Source: Paenibacillus polysaccharolyticus (GTDB lineage Bacteria > Bacillota > Bacilli > Paenibacillales > Paenibacillaceae). From it: DNA of 64,000 bases. A model generated the notes under the pieces. The model did not search any database, had not been told where the DNA came from, and worked only from the letters and a program-made list of their open reading frames with translations. The position numbers were made by a program, and so were the translations under genes. Below are positions 38,981 through 48,268 of the stretch, in pieces (position 1 is the stretch's first letter; each line of letters starts with the position of its first letter). The stretch lies in the NCBI RefSeq assembly GCF_900102085.1, contig NZ_FMVM01000001.1, forward strand, positions 534,355 through 598,354, given 5' to 3'.

Positions 38981-39164
38981 GTTCAAAGGATATATAAAAA
39001 AAGGGGGTCATGTCTGTTATTATAAACGCACATTGTTAAAGGCTTGTGTTACTAACATTACAGGAATATTACAAAAATGATAGCGCTTTAATATTTGTTT
39101 TTCCCACAACATCTTTTCATTTTCGCCAGCACATTTGCAGTATGCAACAAATCTTCGCATATAA

Positions 39165-39216
39165 TTAAAAGCCCTTACGTCTTCCCGGTAATTGAAGACC
39201 GGGCAACGTAAGGGCT
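39165..39216 (-). terminator. Terminator of the 148-aa gene
   Basis: Stem of 11 bp (39170-39180 with 39206-39216) with an inner CCCGGT/ACCGGG hairpin; on the minus strand it runs into TTTTAATTA. It is 19 bp after the stop at 39235. Confidence 0.8.
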
Positions 39217-39234
39217 AGCTTAATATCTATTAAT

Positions 39235-39681
39235 TTAATCGAGTTCTTCCACATAGGCATGGTTAGAGCGAAGCTTATGAACAATCGCATCATAATCCTC
39301 ATCTCTTACTTTGGCAGACAGAACATAATGCAGGTCACTATAATCAGCCGAAGTCACATCTGAGGCATCCAGCATATCTCCGTCCTCGTTCACTCTGTTG
39401 CGGGGATCGCGTTCAGTGTCACGATTGACATCAGTGACAACTGGAATTACATTTTCGCTAGCTGGAACCCCAGGAGCTGCCCCTACACCCATAGCACCGT
39501 TCGTGCCTACACCACCAGCCGTATTATAAGGAACCAGTGGAACCATAACTCGTGTATCCCTGCCAATGGCAGCATCCAGTTGACCTACTTCAAGCTGCTC
39601 GGTATGGAACGTCAATAGTGAAGTTCTTGCACCCTCTGCCTCGTCCTCGGTTCGAAAATACGCCTGAATATGTTTTGCCAT
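39235..39681 (-). CDS. Uncharacterised 148-aa protein, YflT/Gsp17M-like N-terminus
   Basis: 148 aa. The N-terminal 40 residues (KHIQAYFRTEDEAEGARTSL) have the pattern of a small alpha-beta fold seen in heat- or general-stress proteins of the YflT/Gsp17M type. The middle (about 60-115) is a Gly/Ala/Pro-rich, probably disordered linker, followed by a second predicted alpha-beta stretch (SDLHYVLSAKVRDEDYDAIV). No catalytic motif. AAGGAGG precedes the ATG. Its neighbour is a DJ-1 family stress gene, on the same strand with 72 bp between. Confidence 0.75.
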   Translation of the reverse strand: MAKHIQAYFRTEDEAEGARTSLLTFHTEQLEVGQLDAAIGRDTRVMVPLVPYNTAGGVGTNGAMGVGAAPGVPASENVIPVVTDVNRDTERDPRNRVNEDGDMLDASDVTSADYSDLHYVLSAKVRDEDYDAIVHKLRSNHAYVEELD

Positions 39682-39753
39682 GTCAAACCCTCCTTTATGG
39701 AATAAAATATATCATTAGAATGCCATCAACGTATTCAGTTTACCCTTTAATGC

Positions 39754-40260
39754 TTATATTACTTTCATCAATTCACGAACAAATGCTGGTTCATCTTCAG
39801 GTGTACGGGAAGTAATGTAGTTCCCATCGACAACCGCTTCATGATCCTTGAAGTCGGCTCCTGCATTGACCATGTCATCCTTGAGTGGAGGATAAGATGT
39901 AATTGTTCGTCCCTTGAGCAGACCTGCGCTAGCCAAAATTTGCGGACCATGGCAGATTGCAGCGATTGGTTTGTTAGCCGCATTGATTTCCGTAACAAAT
40001 TTCAGGATATTTGCGTCTGTTCGCAAATTTTCCGGCGAAGACCCACCCGGAATAACGACAGCATCATAATCTGATGCGTTAACCTCTGAGATCGCTTTGT
40101 CCGTCGTATAGGAAGCCTTGCCGCCCTTGCCTTGAAGCGTCTCACCCGCTTTTAACCCGATAATGTGTACCTCATGTCCAGCCTTCTTCACCTCATCGTA
40201 CGGAACCTTCATTTCTGAATCCTCAAACTCATTCGCAAGCAAAAAAGCAACTTTACTCAT
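39754..40260 (-). CDS. DJ-1/PfpI family protein (YraA/YfkM-like)
   Basis: 168 aa, class I glutamine amidotransferase-like fold. The nucleophile cysteine is in AICHGPQ and the acidic partner in ANEFEDSE. Members act as glyoxalase or deglycase and as general-stress proteins in Bacillus. AAAGGAG lies 9 nt before the ATG. Most likely single or paired with the 148-aa gene downstream. Confidence 0.9.
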   Translation of the reverse strand: MSKVAFLLANEFEDSEMKVPYDEVKKAGHEVHIIGLKAGETLQGKGGKASYTTDKAISEVNASDYDAVVIPGGSSPENLRTDANILKFVTEINAANKPIAAICHGPQILASAGLLKGRTITSYPPLKDDMVNAGADFKDHEAVVDGNYITSRTPEDEPAFVRELMKVI

Positions 40261-40436
40261 GATCTATGGTCTCCTTTCCGTATTCGAATGTGATTAAACC
40301 TAGAGAGATTAATTCTATCCTTGGCACTTCTTTTGTGCCTCGTTTTGTTATTACCCCAAGGAGTGCCTTTTATAACAATCCATTCATTTTGAATTGATTT
40401 TGCGGCCTGCCTCCAAGATTAAATTTGAATCATACA

Positions 40437-40472
40437 GCAAAAAACCCCGGATTGTCAGACAACCGGGGTTTT
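40437..40472 (-). terminator. Strong terminator after the small ORF / rel-dtd operon
   Basis: Stem AAAACCCCGG/CCGGGGTTTT (40441-40472) with extra inner pairing TTGTC/GACAA. On the minus strand it is followed by six T residues. The region 40261-40436 shows no gene; it holds the upstream region of the DJ-1 gene. Confidence 0.9.
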
Positions 40473-40506
40473 GAGCATAACTATTTTGTTTTATTACATG
40501 GTTAAG

Positions 40507-40674
40507 CTATGGTCGTGGATGATGCTCCTGCCTGTCTTTATCTGATGTTTGCAACATCCACAATGTGGACACATGAGCAGCGGCAGAGCGGGCAAGTTGA
40601 AGTGACTCCGCCAGATTGCCAGGCATCATTAGCGGCTCGTTCTGGTTCTTGGTTACTTTTGCAGATTGGCGCAT
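40507..40674 (-). CDS. Possible 55-aa small protein
   Basis: A complete frame ATG to TAG of 55 codons. It begins MRQSAKVTKNQNEPLMMPGN and continues with a helix-like stretch LAESLQLARSAAAHVSTLW. AGGAG lies 12 nt upstream, longer than ideal. It is 103 bp after dtd on the same strand and 35 bp before a strong terminator, so it is at least transcribed with rel-dtd if no terminator lies between (none seen). No homologue comes to mind. Alternatively it is a 3' untranslated region. Confidence 0.45.
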   Translation of the reverse strand: MRQSAKVTKNQNEPLMMPGNLAESLQLARSAAAHVSTLWMLQTSDKDRQEHHPRP

Positions 40675-40777
40675 AATTAAGAGAAACTCCTTTGGTCAAC
40701 AAAGTTACAAGTACAATGTAATACCAACGTTTACTTCTCTCTCATTATGACCCCTTCACTGCGCATTTATGCGAACT

Positions 40778-41227
40778 TCAGTCTCGCGAAGGACTTTCTA
40801 ACATAAGGGTAACCGGTCCCCAGTTCGTAAACGTAACATCCATCATCGCTCCGAAACGTCCCGTTTCCACCTGAATCCCTTTATCTCGCAACAACTGATT
40901 AAACGTTTCATACAAACGTTCAGCTGCTTCTGGACGAGCCGCCGCAACAAAGCTTGGGCGTTTGCCTTTACGACAATCACCATACAGCGTAAACTGGGAA
41001 ACGGACAGAACCGCACCACCTACATCCAGCAAGCTGAGATTCATCTTTTCCTGTTCATCCTCGAAAATGCGAAGCCCGCTAATTTTATCTGCCAAGTAAA
41101 TCGCATCTTTCTCCGTGTCATCATGAGTTATGCCTACAAGCAGCATTAAACCGGATTCGATTCTGCCTGTCAATTCATCTCCCACGGTTACCTGAGCCTT
41201 TTTACAGCGTTGTACCAGCACTCTCAT
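40778..41227 (-). CDS. dtd: D-aminoacyl-tRNA deacylase
   Basis: 149 aa. Dtd removes D-amino acids from tRNA. Motifs [17 protein letters not shown] (active site) and the Gly-cisPro region NWGPVTLML are present. It follows rel after 12 bp, as in most Bacillales. Confidence 0.95.
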   Translation of the reverse strand: MRVLVQRCKKAQVTVGDELTGRIESGLMLLVGITHDDTEKDAIYLADKISGLRIFEDEQEKMNLSLLDVGGAVLSVSQFTLYGDCRKGKRPSFVAAARPEAAERLYETFNQLLRDKGIQVETGRFGAMMDVTFTNWGPVTLMLESPSRD

Positions 41228-41239
41228 CTTACGGACTCC

Positions 41240-43417
41240 TTACTGCATAATTCGGTGTACAGAATAAACATCCTTCACCCGTTTGATTCGTTCCACAACG
41301 GCATGCAAATGATCTGTATTACGAATCAGAATGGTGACGTGCACCAATGCTAATTTATTTTTATCCGTCCGTCCGGTGACAGCAGATATATTTGTTTTAC
41401 TTTCGGAAACAGCCTGAAGCACCTCGTTGAGCAGTCCATTGCGATCATGACCTGTAATCTCAATATCGACACTGTAGCTCGATTCGATATTCTCTTCCCA
41501 CTCGACTTCAATTACCCGTGCTGCCTCTTCTCCATCCGCACTTGTAGGGATATTTGGACAGTCACTGCGGTGAACAGAAACGCCACGGCCGCGTGTAACA
41601 TAACCGATAATGTCATCTCCAGGCACAGGGTTACAGCACCTCGCAAAGCGAACCAGCAGGTTATCAATGCCTTTGACACGAATACCGTTGGTTGGTCTGT
41701 TTCTGCGTTCAGGAGCCGGCTTCAGTTCACGCATCTCGGAATTCAGTTCCAGCAGATTGGATTCTTCCTGCTCTTTACGGAGCTTCTCCGTTGCTTTTGT
41801 GACGATCTGAGCGGCTGTAATCCCGCCAAAACCAACCGCCGCTAACATATCATCGATATCATTAAACGCAAATTTCTTGGCCGCTTCCATTAGCTTGTCA
41901 TCAGTCATCCACGCAGAAGGATCAAGTCCCATACGTTTCAGCTCTCGCTCGCAGCTCTCCCGGCCTTTTTCTACGTTCTCTTCACGACGTTCCTTCTTGA
42001 ACCATTGTTTGATCTTCGCCCTTGCATGAGAAGATTTCGCAATTTTCAACCAGTCCTGACTTGGACCATAAGAATGCTTGGAAGTTAAAATTTCGATAAT
42101 ATCGCCCGTTTTGAGATGATAGTCGAGCGGAACAATTCGGCCGTTTACTTTGGCACCAATGGTTCGATTTCCCACCTCGGTATGAATACGGTAGGCAAAA
42201 TCTAGCGGTACGGAGCCACTTGGCAATTCAATAACTTCCCCTTTTGGCGTAAATACAAACACCAGATCGGAGAAGAAATCCATTTTGAGCGATTCGACAA
42301 ATTCGGAAGCATCCTGCGCTTCATTTTGAAGTTCAAGAATTTCCCGGAAAAAGGTAATTTTATCTTCAAACTGAGGCCCTGCCGCAGTTCCTTCTTTATA
42401 AGCCCAGTGTGCCGCGATACCAAACTCGGCTGTACGGTGCATATCCCAGGTACGAATCTGCACCTCGGTTGGCTCCCCGTTAGGCCCCACCACGGTTGTA
42501 TGCAAGGACTGATACATATTGGCTTTTGGCATGGCAATATAATCCTTGAATCGTCCAGGCATCGGCTTCCATAATGTGTGGATAATGCCGAGCGTAGCAT
42601 AACAATCCTTGATATTATCCACAATAATACGAATGGCAAGCAGGTCATAAATCTCGTTAAACTGCTTGTTCTTGGTTGTCATTTTTTTGAACACACTATA
42701 GATATGTTTCGGGCGGCCAGACAAGTCTGCTTGAATGCCCATCTCTTCGAGCTTACTTGTAATGCCGTCCATTACCGTGTCGATGTACTGCTCACGTTCT
42801 GCACGTTTCTTATGCATCAGATTTGCAATACGGTAATATTGTTGCGGATTCAAATAACGGAGGGCGATGTCCTCCATTTCCCATTTGATCGCAGAGATCC
42901 CCAAACGGTTTGCAATCGGACAGAAAATCTCCAGTGTCTCATACGAGATCCGGCGCTGGCTTTCTTCCGACTGAAATTTGAGGGTCCGCATGTTATGCAG
43001 ACGGTCAGCCAATTTAATCACGATGACACGGATGTCCTGCGCCATGGCGATGAACATTTTGCGGTAGTTCTCGTTCTGCTGTTCTTCCTTGGAGCGAAAC
43101 TGGATGCGTTCCAGCTTCGTCAAGCCGTCAACAAGCATGGCACACGTATTGCCGAAATGAGTGCGGATCTCTTCAAGCGACACCGTAGTGTCCTCTACTA
43201 CATCATGAAGAAGTGCTGCAATAATGGAGATGGTGTCCATCTGCATATTCACAACAATGTCGGCAACCGCAAGCGGATGCAGAATATACGGTTCTCCCGA
43301 TTTTCGCGTCTGTCCGTGGTGAGCCTGATCAGCAAATTCGTAAGCTTCTCGTATGCGCACCAGATCGGGTTCTTTGATATACGCCCCGGCCTTCTCGAGT
43401 AATTGCTCTATGCCCAT
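41240..43417 (-). CDS. relA: Bifunctional (p)ppGpp synthetase/hydrolase Rel
   Basis: About 725 aa. HD hydrolase domain (HDVVED, RLHNMRTL), synthetase domain (YQSLHTTVVGPNG), TGS domain (VFTPKGEVIELPSGS), a Cys-containing region (RFARCCNPVPGD) and a C-terminal ACT domain. Both catalytic sites look complete, so it makes and degrades the stringent alarmone. The ATG at 43417 fits homologous N-termini; a TTG at 43447 is possible but has no ribosome site. A good promoter lies at 43504-43532. Operon rel-dtd. Confidence 0.95.
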   Translation of the reverse strand: MGIEQLLEKAGAYIKEPDLVRIREAYEFADQAHHGQTRKSGEPYILHPLAVADIVVNMQMDTISIIAALLHDVVEDTTVSLEEIRTHFGNTCAMLVDGLTKLERIQFRSKEEQQNENYRKMFIAMAQDIRVIVIKLADRLHNMRTLKFQSEESQRRISYETLEIFCPIANRLGISAIKWEMEDIALRYLNPQQYYRIANLMHKKRAEREQYIDTVMDGITSKLEEMGIQADLSGRPKHIYSVFKKMTTKNKQFNEIYDLLAIRIIVDNIKDCYATLGIIHTLWKPMPGRFKDYIAMPKANMYQSLHTTVVGPNGEPTEVQIRTWDMHRTAEFGIAAHWAYKEGTAAGPQFEDKITFFREILELQNEAQDASEFVESLKMDFFSDLVFVFTPKGEVIELPSGSVPLDFAYRIHTEVGNRTIGAKVNGRIVPLDYHLKTGDIIEILTSKHSYGPSQDWLKIAKSSHARAKIKQWFKKERREENVEKGRESCERELKRMGLDPSAWMTDDKLMEAAKKFAFNDIDDMLAAVGFGGITAAQIVTKATEKLRKEQEESNLLELNSEMRELKPAPERRNRPTNGIRVKGIDNLLVRFARCCNPVPGDDIIGYVTRGRGVSVHRSDCPNIPTSADGEEAARVIEVEWEENIESSYSVDIEITGHDRNGLLNEVLQAVSESKTNISAVTGRTDKNKLALVHVTILIRNTDHLHAVVERIKRVKDVYSVHRIMQ

Positions 43418-43503
43418 TCTGATCTGTTCCGTGTCCTTTCTATACAAAATGGAACCCGTGACAATACATCAACACAGGTTCCCCGTAAAAGTAATTTCCT
43501 ATA

Positions 43504-43532
43504 ATTATGACGCCTTGCCCGTTTCTCGTCAA
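43504..43532 (-). promoter_or_regulatory. Sigma-A promoter of rel-dtd
   Basis: TTGACG (43527-43532) and CATAAT (43504-43509) on the minus strand with a 17-bp spacer. The predicted leader to ATG 43417 is about 80 nt. Confidence 0.75.
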
Positions 43533-43664
43533 CTGCTGACGAATAAGAGCGTTTATCCAATTTTTAAAAAGTCTCCGTTGTTATCCATTATTGCCGATAA
43601 TTGCTGAAATAGAAGGGAAATCTGAGAAAATAAGTGATTTACAGTCCAATCCTGAAAATTGTTA

Positions 43665-43693
43665 TTGCTAATTTGGAAGAAACTCTGTAATCT
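43665..43693 (+). promoter_or_regulatory. Possible promoter of the uracil permease
   Basis: TTGCTA (43665-43670) and TAATCT (43688-43693), spacer 17 bp; moderate match. The 39-nt leader has no room for a PyrR attenuator. Confidence 0.4.
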
Positions 43694-43731
43694 ATTGAAA
43701 GTTTGTGTATCGGAAAAGGAGATGAGATTCG

Positions 43732-45048
43732 TTGCAACGCGAAATTCAAGTTAATCAGAAGATGCCTTTTGGCCCAGGTGCATTATTGAGTTTGCAACAT
43801 TTGTTCGCTATGTTTGGCAGTACAGTACTTGTACCTAACCTGTTCGGAGTGGACCCTAGCATGATTCTGTTGATGAACGGAATTGGTACGCTATTGTACA
43901 TTCTGATGTGTAAAGGAAAAATCCCCGCATATCTCGGATCAAGCTTTGCTTTTATTGCACCGGTTATGGCTGTTTTGAAAGGCCATCCAGAGAATGGTTA
44001 CTCCATGGCTCTCGCAGCTTTTATCGTAACAGGAGTCGTGTTTTGCCTCGTTGCACTCATTATAAAATATGCCGGCACAGGCTGGATTAACGTTGTATTT
44101 CCGCCAGCAGTAATGGGCGCGATCGTTGCCTTGATTGGTCTGGAGCTTGTACCTGTCGCCGCCGGAATGGCGGGTCTCATTAATTCTGACCCTGTGAACA
44201 ACCCCGGTTGGGTTCCTCAAGCCAAACCTATTATTTTATCCATGGTCACGTTAGGAATCACCGTCATCGGTGCTGTAACCTTCCGCGGCTTTCCTAAAAT
44301 TATTCATATCCTGATCGGTATTGTGTCCGGTTATGCCCTCGGGTACTTTTTAAAAGAAGTGAACACAGATAAAATTGCTAACGCAGATTTCCTCTCTCTG
44401 CCAACCATAACTACACCTACATTTGATTGGTCCGTCATCTTCACGATTTTACCGGTAGCACTCGTCGTTATCGTCGAACATATCGGGCATCTACTTGTCA
44501 CCAGCAGCATTGTGGGCAAAGATTTGTCCAAAGACCCTGGACTGCATCGTTCCTTGCTTGGTAATGGTGTGTCTACGATTCTGTCCGGTTTCGTGGGATC
44601 CACACCGAATACGACATATGGCGAAAACATCGGTGTTATGGCTCTGACTCGTGTCTACTCCATTTATGTTATCGGTGGTGCAGCGGTCATTGCCATCCTG
44701 CTCTCTTTCTCCGGCACGTTCTCAGCACTTATTGCGAACATTCCAGTACCGGTTATGGGTGGTGTCTCCCTGCTTCTGTTCGGAGTCATTGCGGCTTCCG
44801 GTCTACGCATCTTGGTCGAACAAAAAGTGGATTTCGCTAAACCGACAAATCTGCTCCTGACTACACTCGTATTGGTTATCGGGCTTAGCGGTACGGAAGT
44901 TTCCTTCTATGGTGTACATCTGAAAGGCATGGCACTGGCTACGATTGCTGGAATGCTTCTCAGTCTGTTGTTCAAATTGTTCGAGGTACTTGGTTTATTG
45001 AACGAAGACAGTAAGAAACAACCAATTATCGAAAAAACACCTGACTAA
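43732..45048 (+). CDS. uraA: Uracil permease, NCS2 family
   Basis: 438 aa, about 14 helices, UraA/PyrP type of proton symporter for uracil. Seen: ALLSLQHLFAMFGSTVLVP at the N-terminus, and the NCS2 signature region around TTYGENIGVMALTRVYS. TTG start at 43732 with AAGGAGATGAG upstream. It is not in a pyr operon and has no PyrR site, so it is regulated apart from pyrimidine synthesis, if at all. Not the same subgroup as the purine-type permease at 32764-34062. Confidence 0.92.
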   Translation: MQREIQVNQKMPFGPGALLSLQHLFAMFGSTVLVPNLFGVDPSMILLMNGIGTLLYILMCKGKIPAYLGSSFAFIAPVMAVLKGHPENGYSMALAAFIVTGVVFCLVALIIKYAGTGWINVVFPPAVMGAIVALIGLELVPVAAGMAGLINSDPVNNPGWVPQAKPIILSMVTLGITVIGAVTFRGFPKIIHILIGIVSGYALGYFLKEVNTDKIANADFLSLPTITTPTFDWSVIFTILPVALVVIVEHIGHLLVTSSIVGKDLSKDPGLHRSLLGNGVSTILSGFVGSTPNTTYGENIGVMALTRVYSIYVIGGAAVIAILLSFSGTFSALIANIPVPVMGGVSLLLFGVIAASGLRILVEQKVDFAKPTNLLLTTLVLVIGLSGTEVSFYGVHLKGMALATIAGMLLSLLFKLFEVLGLLNEDSKKQPIIEKTPD

Positions 45049-45130
45049 GCATCACATGAAAAGAATGCAAGTTCGCGTTTGCTTTATCTCAATATAGAGA
45101 ACGTATTTCTTCTTCAAAAAAAGTAAATTC

Positions 45131-45176
45131 AAAAAGCCTGCCTCCCCAACTTAAGACGTTGGAGAAGCAGGCTTTT
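45131..45176 (+). terminator. Terminator between uraA and apt (both directions)
   Basis: AAAAAGCCTGC ... GCAGGCTTTTT arms (45131-45141 and 45167-45177) plus inner CTCC.AAC/GTTGGAG pairing. T-runs exist on both strands. Confidence 0.88.
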
Positions 45177-45266
45177 TGCTAATCATTAATGCTGTATATT
45201 ATTTCCCGGGAAACTTGGGAAGTCAACTTTCATAACTCACAGCAACTCATGAGTTTTGATTTACGT

Positions 45267-45782
45267 TTAGTAGTTCATCAACGTAAATACACTCATATTC
45301 TCAGGCAATTTGCCGCGGCCATTCAGATCTGTCAATTCAATCAGGAATGCAGCACCTACCACATTACCGCCCAATTGTTCAATCAGATTAATGGAAGTTG
45401 CAATGGTTCCACCCGTTGCGAGCAGATCATCTGCGATCAGGACATTTTGCCCTTTCTCGATTGCATCTGTATGCATTGCAAGTGTATCCTTGCCATATTC
45501 GAGATCATACCCTGCTTCAATTGTCGCTCCAGGCAATTTTCCACTTTTGCGAATTGGAGCAAAACCAACGCCAAGAGCGTATGCCAGTGGGGCGCCCACA
45601 ACGAAACCGCGTGCTTCAGGTCCAGCAATGACATCAATTTTCAGTTCAGATACCATCTGTTTCAGTTCATTGATCGCATTGCGGTACATTTCTCCATCTT
45701 TCAACAATGTTGTAATGTCCTTGAAGCTGATTCCCGGTTGTGGAAAGTCAGGAATGACACGAATATACTCTTTAAAATCCAA
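45267..45782 (-). CDS. apt: Adenine phosphoribosyltransferase
   Basis: 171 aa. It joins adenine and PRPP to AMP. PRPP-binding loop [13 protein letters not shown] and [11 protein letters not shown] are conserved. TTG start at 45782 with AGGAGG 8 nt upstream. Adjacent to recJ upstream (37 bp) on the same strand. In Bacillus subtilis the order is recJ-apt-rel; here uraA on the plus strand separates apt from rel. Confidence 0.96.
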   Translation of the reverse strand: MDFKEYIRVIPDFPQPGISFKDITTLLKDGEMYRNAINELKQMVSELKIDVIAGPEARGFVVGAPLAYALGVGFAPIRKSGKLPGATIEAGYDLEYGKDTLAMHTDAIEKGQNVLIADDLLATGGTIATSINLIEQLGGNVVGAAFLIELTDLNGRGKLPENMSVFTLMNY

Positions 45783-45819
45783 AATAATCTCCTCCTAAAA
45801 TAAATACACAAACTTCCAT

Positions 45820-48228
45820 CTAAGATACGCCCTTCATCCGGGATACCATCCATTGTGTCAGTTGAGGTGTAGCTGCATCTAGCATCACCTGTTCTGTCTC
45901 GGCCATGTTTTCCAGCGCCTGATAATGACGTGCTGAAGTTAAATCACGTTTTGGCGGGCTTTCCGCAACCACGATTTTGCCGTCCTTCCGAGTAATAAAG
46001 GCCAGCTCTTCAAAAACATCAAGCATCATCGTGATCATACGCGTAGAACAACCACACTGACGACTGAGCACAGGAGTTATCTCTTGTTCCTCCACAGGTT
46101 CCGCTTTCCATTTGAACACCAGCATATAAAATCGCTTAAACAGTTCTCTGGAAGGCATCTGAAGTCGGTCTCGACGGTTGCCTGATCCATGCAGAAGGAT
46201 GATATTCTCGGCTCCGCTGAACAAAGCCAGCATTGCATCAAGTTGTTCCGGAGTTTCCGGCGTATCAAACACAAATAACGTCCGGACTTCTTCCTGCCCA
46301 TACTGCTCTGCGGCAGCATTACACGGAAATAACCCGACCTTTCTATCATATACCCAAAGGCACGGTTCATACAATGAATTTCCCTCAGAAACATTGGTTT
46401 CTTTTCGAACAATGGCCCCAATCGACCCCGCTTTATATCGCAGATGTACGTCAAGCGCACTCAGGAAGTGCTTCATTGCGATCAGCGGCTCAGCATGTCC
46501 ACGCATATCAAACACTTGTGACCCAGGAACGTGGATGTCCTGAAGCATCATCTGTGGCTTTCTCATGCCATTCCATTCATTGATCGACAGTTCCCCCATC
46601 ACATCGATGACAGAACCGGGGGAGAGAAATTCAGCCAGTGCTCCCTTACCAAAAGCAACAGTTTCCAACTGCTGACCGTCTTGTTCAAGAACCAGCTTCA
46701 AATGGCGCTTTTCCCGTCCCATGGTTCTGGTTTCCTTGACAGTCACCTTTCTCAATACAAAACGTGGCGATGGATTACTCATACCAAACGGCTGTAATCG
46801 GTCAATCTCCTGAATCACCTTGAGGGGCACATCACTAATTCTGCATTCATCATCAGCCAAGCGCTGAGGTACAAAGTCTTCTTCTGTTAGTACCGTCGCG
46901 GCATATTCATTTAAACCCGCCTCAAGCTCTTCCAATTGATCACGATGCAACGTCATTCCTGCAGCCGCAGGATGTCCACCATAATGATCCATACTGTTTT
47001 TGTTCACGGTAAGTGCCTCATAAATATCCAGACCCTCAATGGAACGCGCGGATCCTTTGCAGACGCCACTCTCGGGATCAATCCCCAGAATTAGTGTTGG
47101 ACGATAGTATCGCTCCAGCAACTTGGAAGCCACAATGCCGACTACACCGACGTTCCAGCCTTCACCCGCCAGTACGATAACATCCGGCACAGCTCCGGAA
47201 CGTTGCTCAATTTTCTGCTCCAGTTGTGCTGTCGCTTCCTGTAGAATACCCTCCACGACTTGTTGCCGCTCTCGATTGAGTAGATCCAGCTGTCCCGCAA
47301 GGGTATGAGCTTCATCCAAATCTTCCGTCGTGAGCAGCGATACCGCTCTTCCCGCATGATCTAATCGGCCGCTAGCATTAATACGTGGAGCCATGGCAAA
47401 AGCAATGTTAATGGATGTCACCTGGCTTTGATCCACACCACTAATCTCAAGTAAGGCACTAACTCCAGGAAGTTTGGAACCTCTCATAGATTCAATCCCG
47501 TAACTGACGATCACTCGATTCTCGCCCTCAAGCGGCATCAAATCAGCTACCGTTCCAATCGCCGCAATCTCCATCCATTCACCTGGCACCTCACCGATCA
47601 ATGCCTGAGCAACCTTCAACGCTACACCAGCCCCAGCCAGGCCCTTGAACGGATACGGACACCCCGGTAGTTTAGGATTAATCAGTGCGTACGCCTCTGG
47701 CAAAACCTCAGGGGGTTCGTGATGATCCGTCACAATGACTTCTATCCCCAGTGTTGCCGCATATGCAATCTGTTCTACAGCGCTGATTCCCGTATCGACA
47801 GTAATAATTAATGTAACCCCTTGCTGTTGAGCCCAATCCAAAGCATGATTATGAAGACCGTAACCTTCATTCGAGCGATGAGGAATATAGATATCGTATG
47901 AGGCCCCCAAATGACGCATCAGATGGATCATGAGCGATGTACTGGATACTCCATCAGCATCATAATCTCCATAAATTAAAATATGTTCTTCTCGCTCCAA
48001 TGCCAGCTTGATTCGAGGAATGGCCTCACTCATGCCTAGTAGCAGATAAGGATCATGCATCTGATTCAAATCAGGATGTAAAAAACGTTCTGCCCCCTCT
48101 TCATTGTGCACACCTCGGCTTACAAGCAAACGTCCTACTAGAGGGGAAACGGAAAGCGCCTGCGATAGTGCCGCAGCCGCCTCCAGATTGATATGTGGTG
48201 TATTCCACCGATATTGCGAATATAGCAA
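45820..48228 (-). CDS. recJ: Single-strand exonuclease RecJ
   Basis: 802 aa, long Firmicute form. DHH phosphoesterase motifs YGDYDADGVSS, TVDTGIS and VTDHHEPPE, then DHHA1 with YGGHPAAAG, an OB-fold region and a C-terminal extension of about 230 residues that is typical in Bacillales. It degrades single-stranded DNA 5'-3' in repair. TTG start at 48228 with AAAGGAG upstream. Confidence 0.95.
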   Translation of the reverse strand: MLYSQYRWNTPHINLEAAAALSQALSVSPLVGRLLVSRGVHNEEGAERFLHPDLNQMHDPYLLLGMSEAIPRIKLALEREEHILIYGDYDADGVSSTSLMIHLMRHLGASYDIYIPHRSNEGYGLHNHALDWAQQQGVTLIITVDTGISAVEQIAYAATLGIEVIVTDHHEPPEVLPEAYALINPKLPGCPYPFKGLAGAGVALKVAQALIGEVPGEWMEIAAIGTVADLMPLEGENRVIVSYGIESMRGSKLPGVSALLEISGVDQSQVTSINIAFAMAPRINASGRLDHAGRAVSLLTTEDLDEAHTLAGQLDLLNRERQQVVEGILQEATAQLEQKIEQRSGAVPDVIVLAGEGWNVGVVGIVASKLLERYYRPTLILGIDPESGVCKGSARSIEGLDIYEALTVNKNSMDHYGGHPAAAGMTLHRDQLEELEAGLNEYAATVLTEEDFVPQRLADDECRISDVPLKVIQEIDRLQPFGMSNPSPRFVLRKVTVKETRTMGREKRHLKLVLEQDGQQLETVAFGKGALAEFLSPGSVIDVMGELSINEWNGMRKPQMMLQDIHVPGSQVFDMRGHAEPLIAMKHFLSALDVHLRYKAGSIGAIVRKETNVSEGNSLYEPCLWVYDRKVGLFPCNAAAEQYGQEEVRTLFVFDTPETPEQLDAMLALFSGAENIILLHGSGNRRDRLQMPSRELFKRFYMLVFKWKAEPVEEQEITPVLSRQCGCSTRMITMMLDVFEELAFITRKDGKIVVAESPPKRDLTSARHYQALENMAETEQVMLDAATPQLTQWMVSRMKGVS

Positions 48229-48268
48229 CGCTAACGCTCCTTTCCTGATCTACGAGATCCCAGCGCCA

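Noticed and set aside
39013..39042. Nine-codon ORF after AAAGGGGG on the plus strand
   Set aside because: The ribosome site is too close to the start and nothing follows it that a leader peptide could control.
39077..39092. ATGATAGCGCTTTAAT, a cre-like (CcpA) site with one mismatch
   Set aside because: It lies downstream of minus-strand genes and not in a promoter; a chance match is likely.
43610..43731. PyrR attenuator ahead of uraA
   Set aside because: No PyrR binding hairpin and no terminator in the leader.
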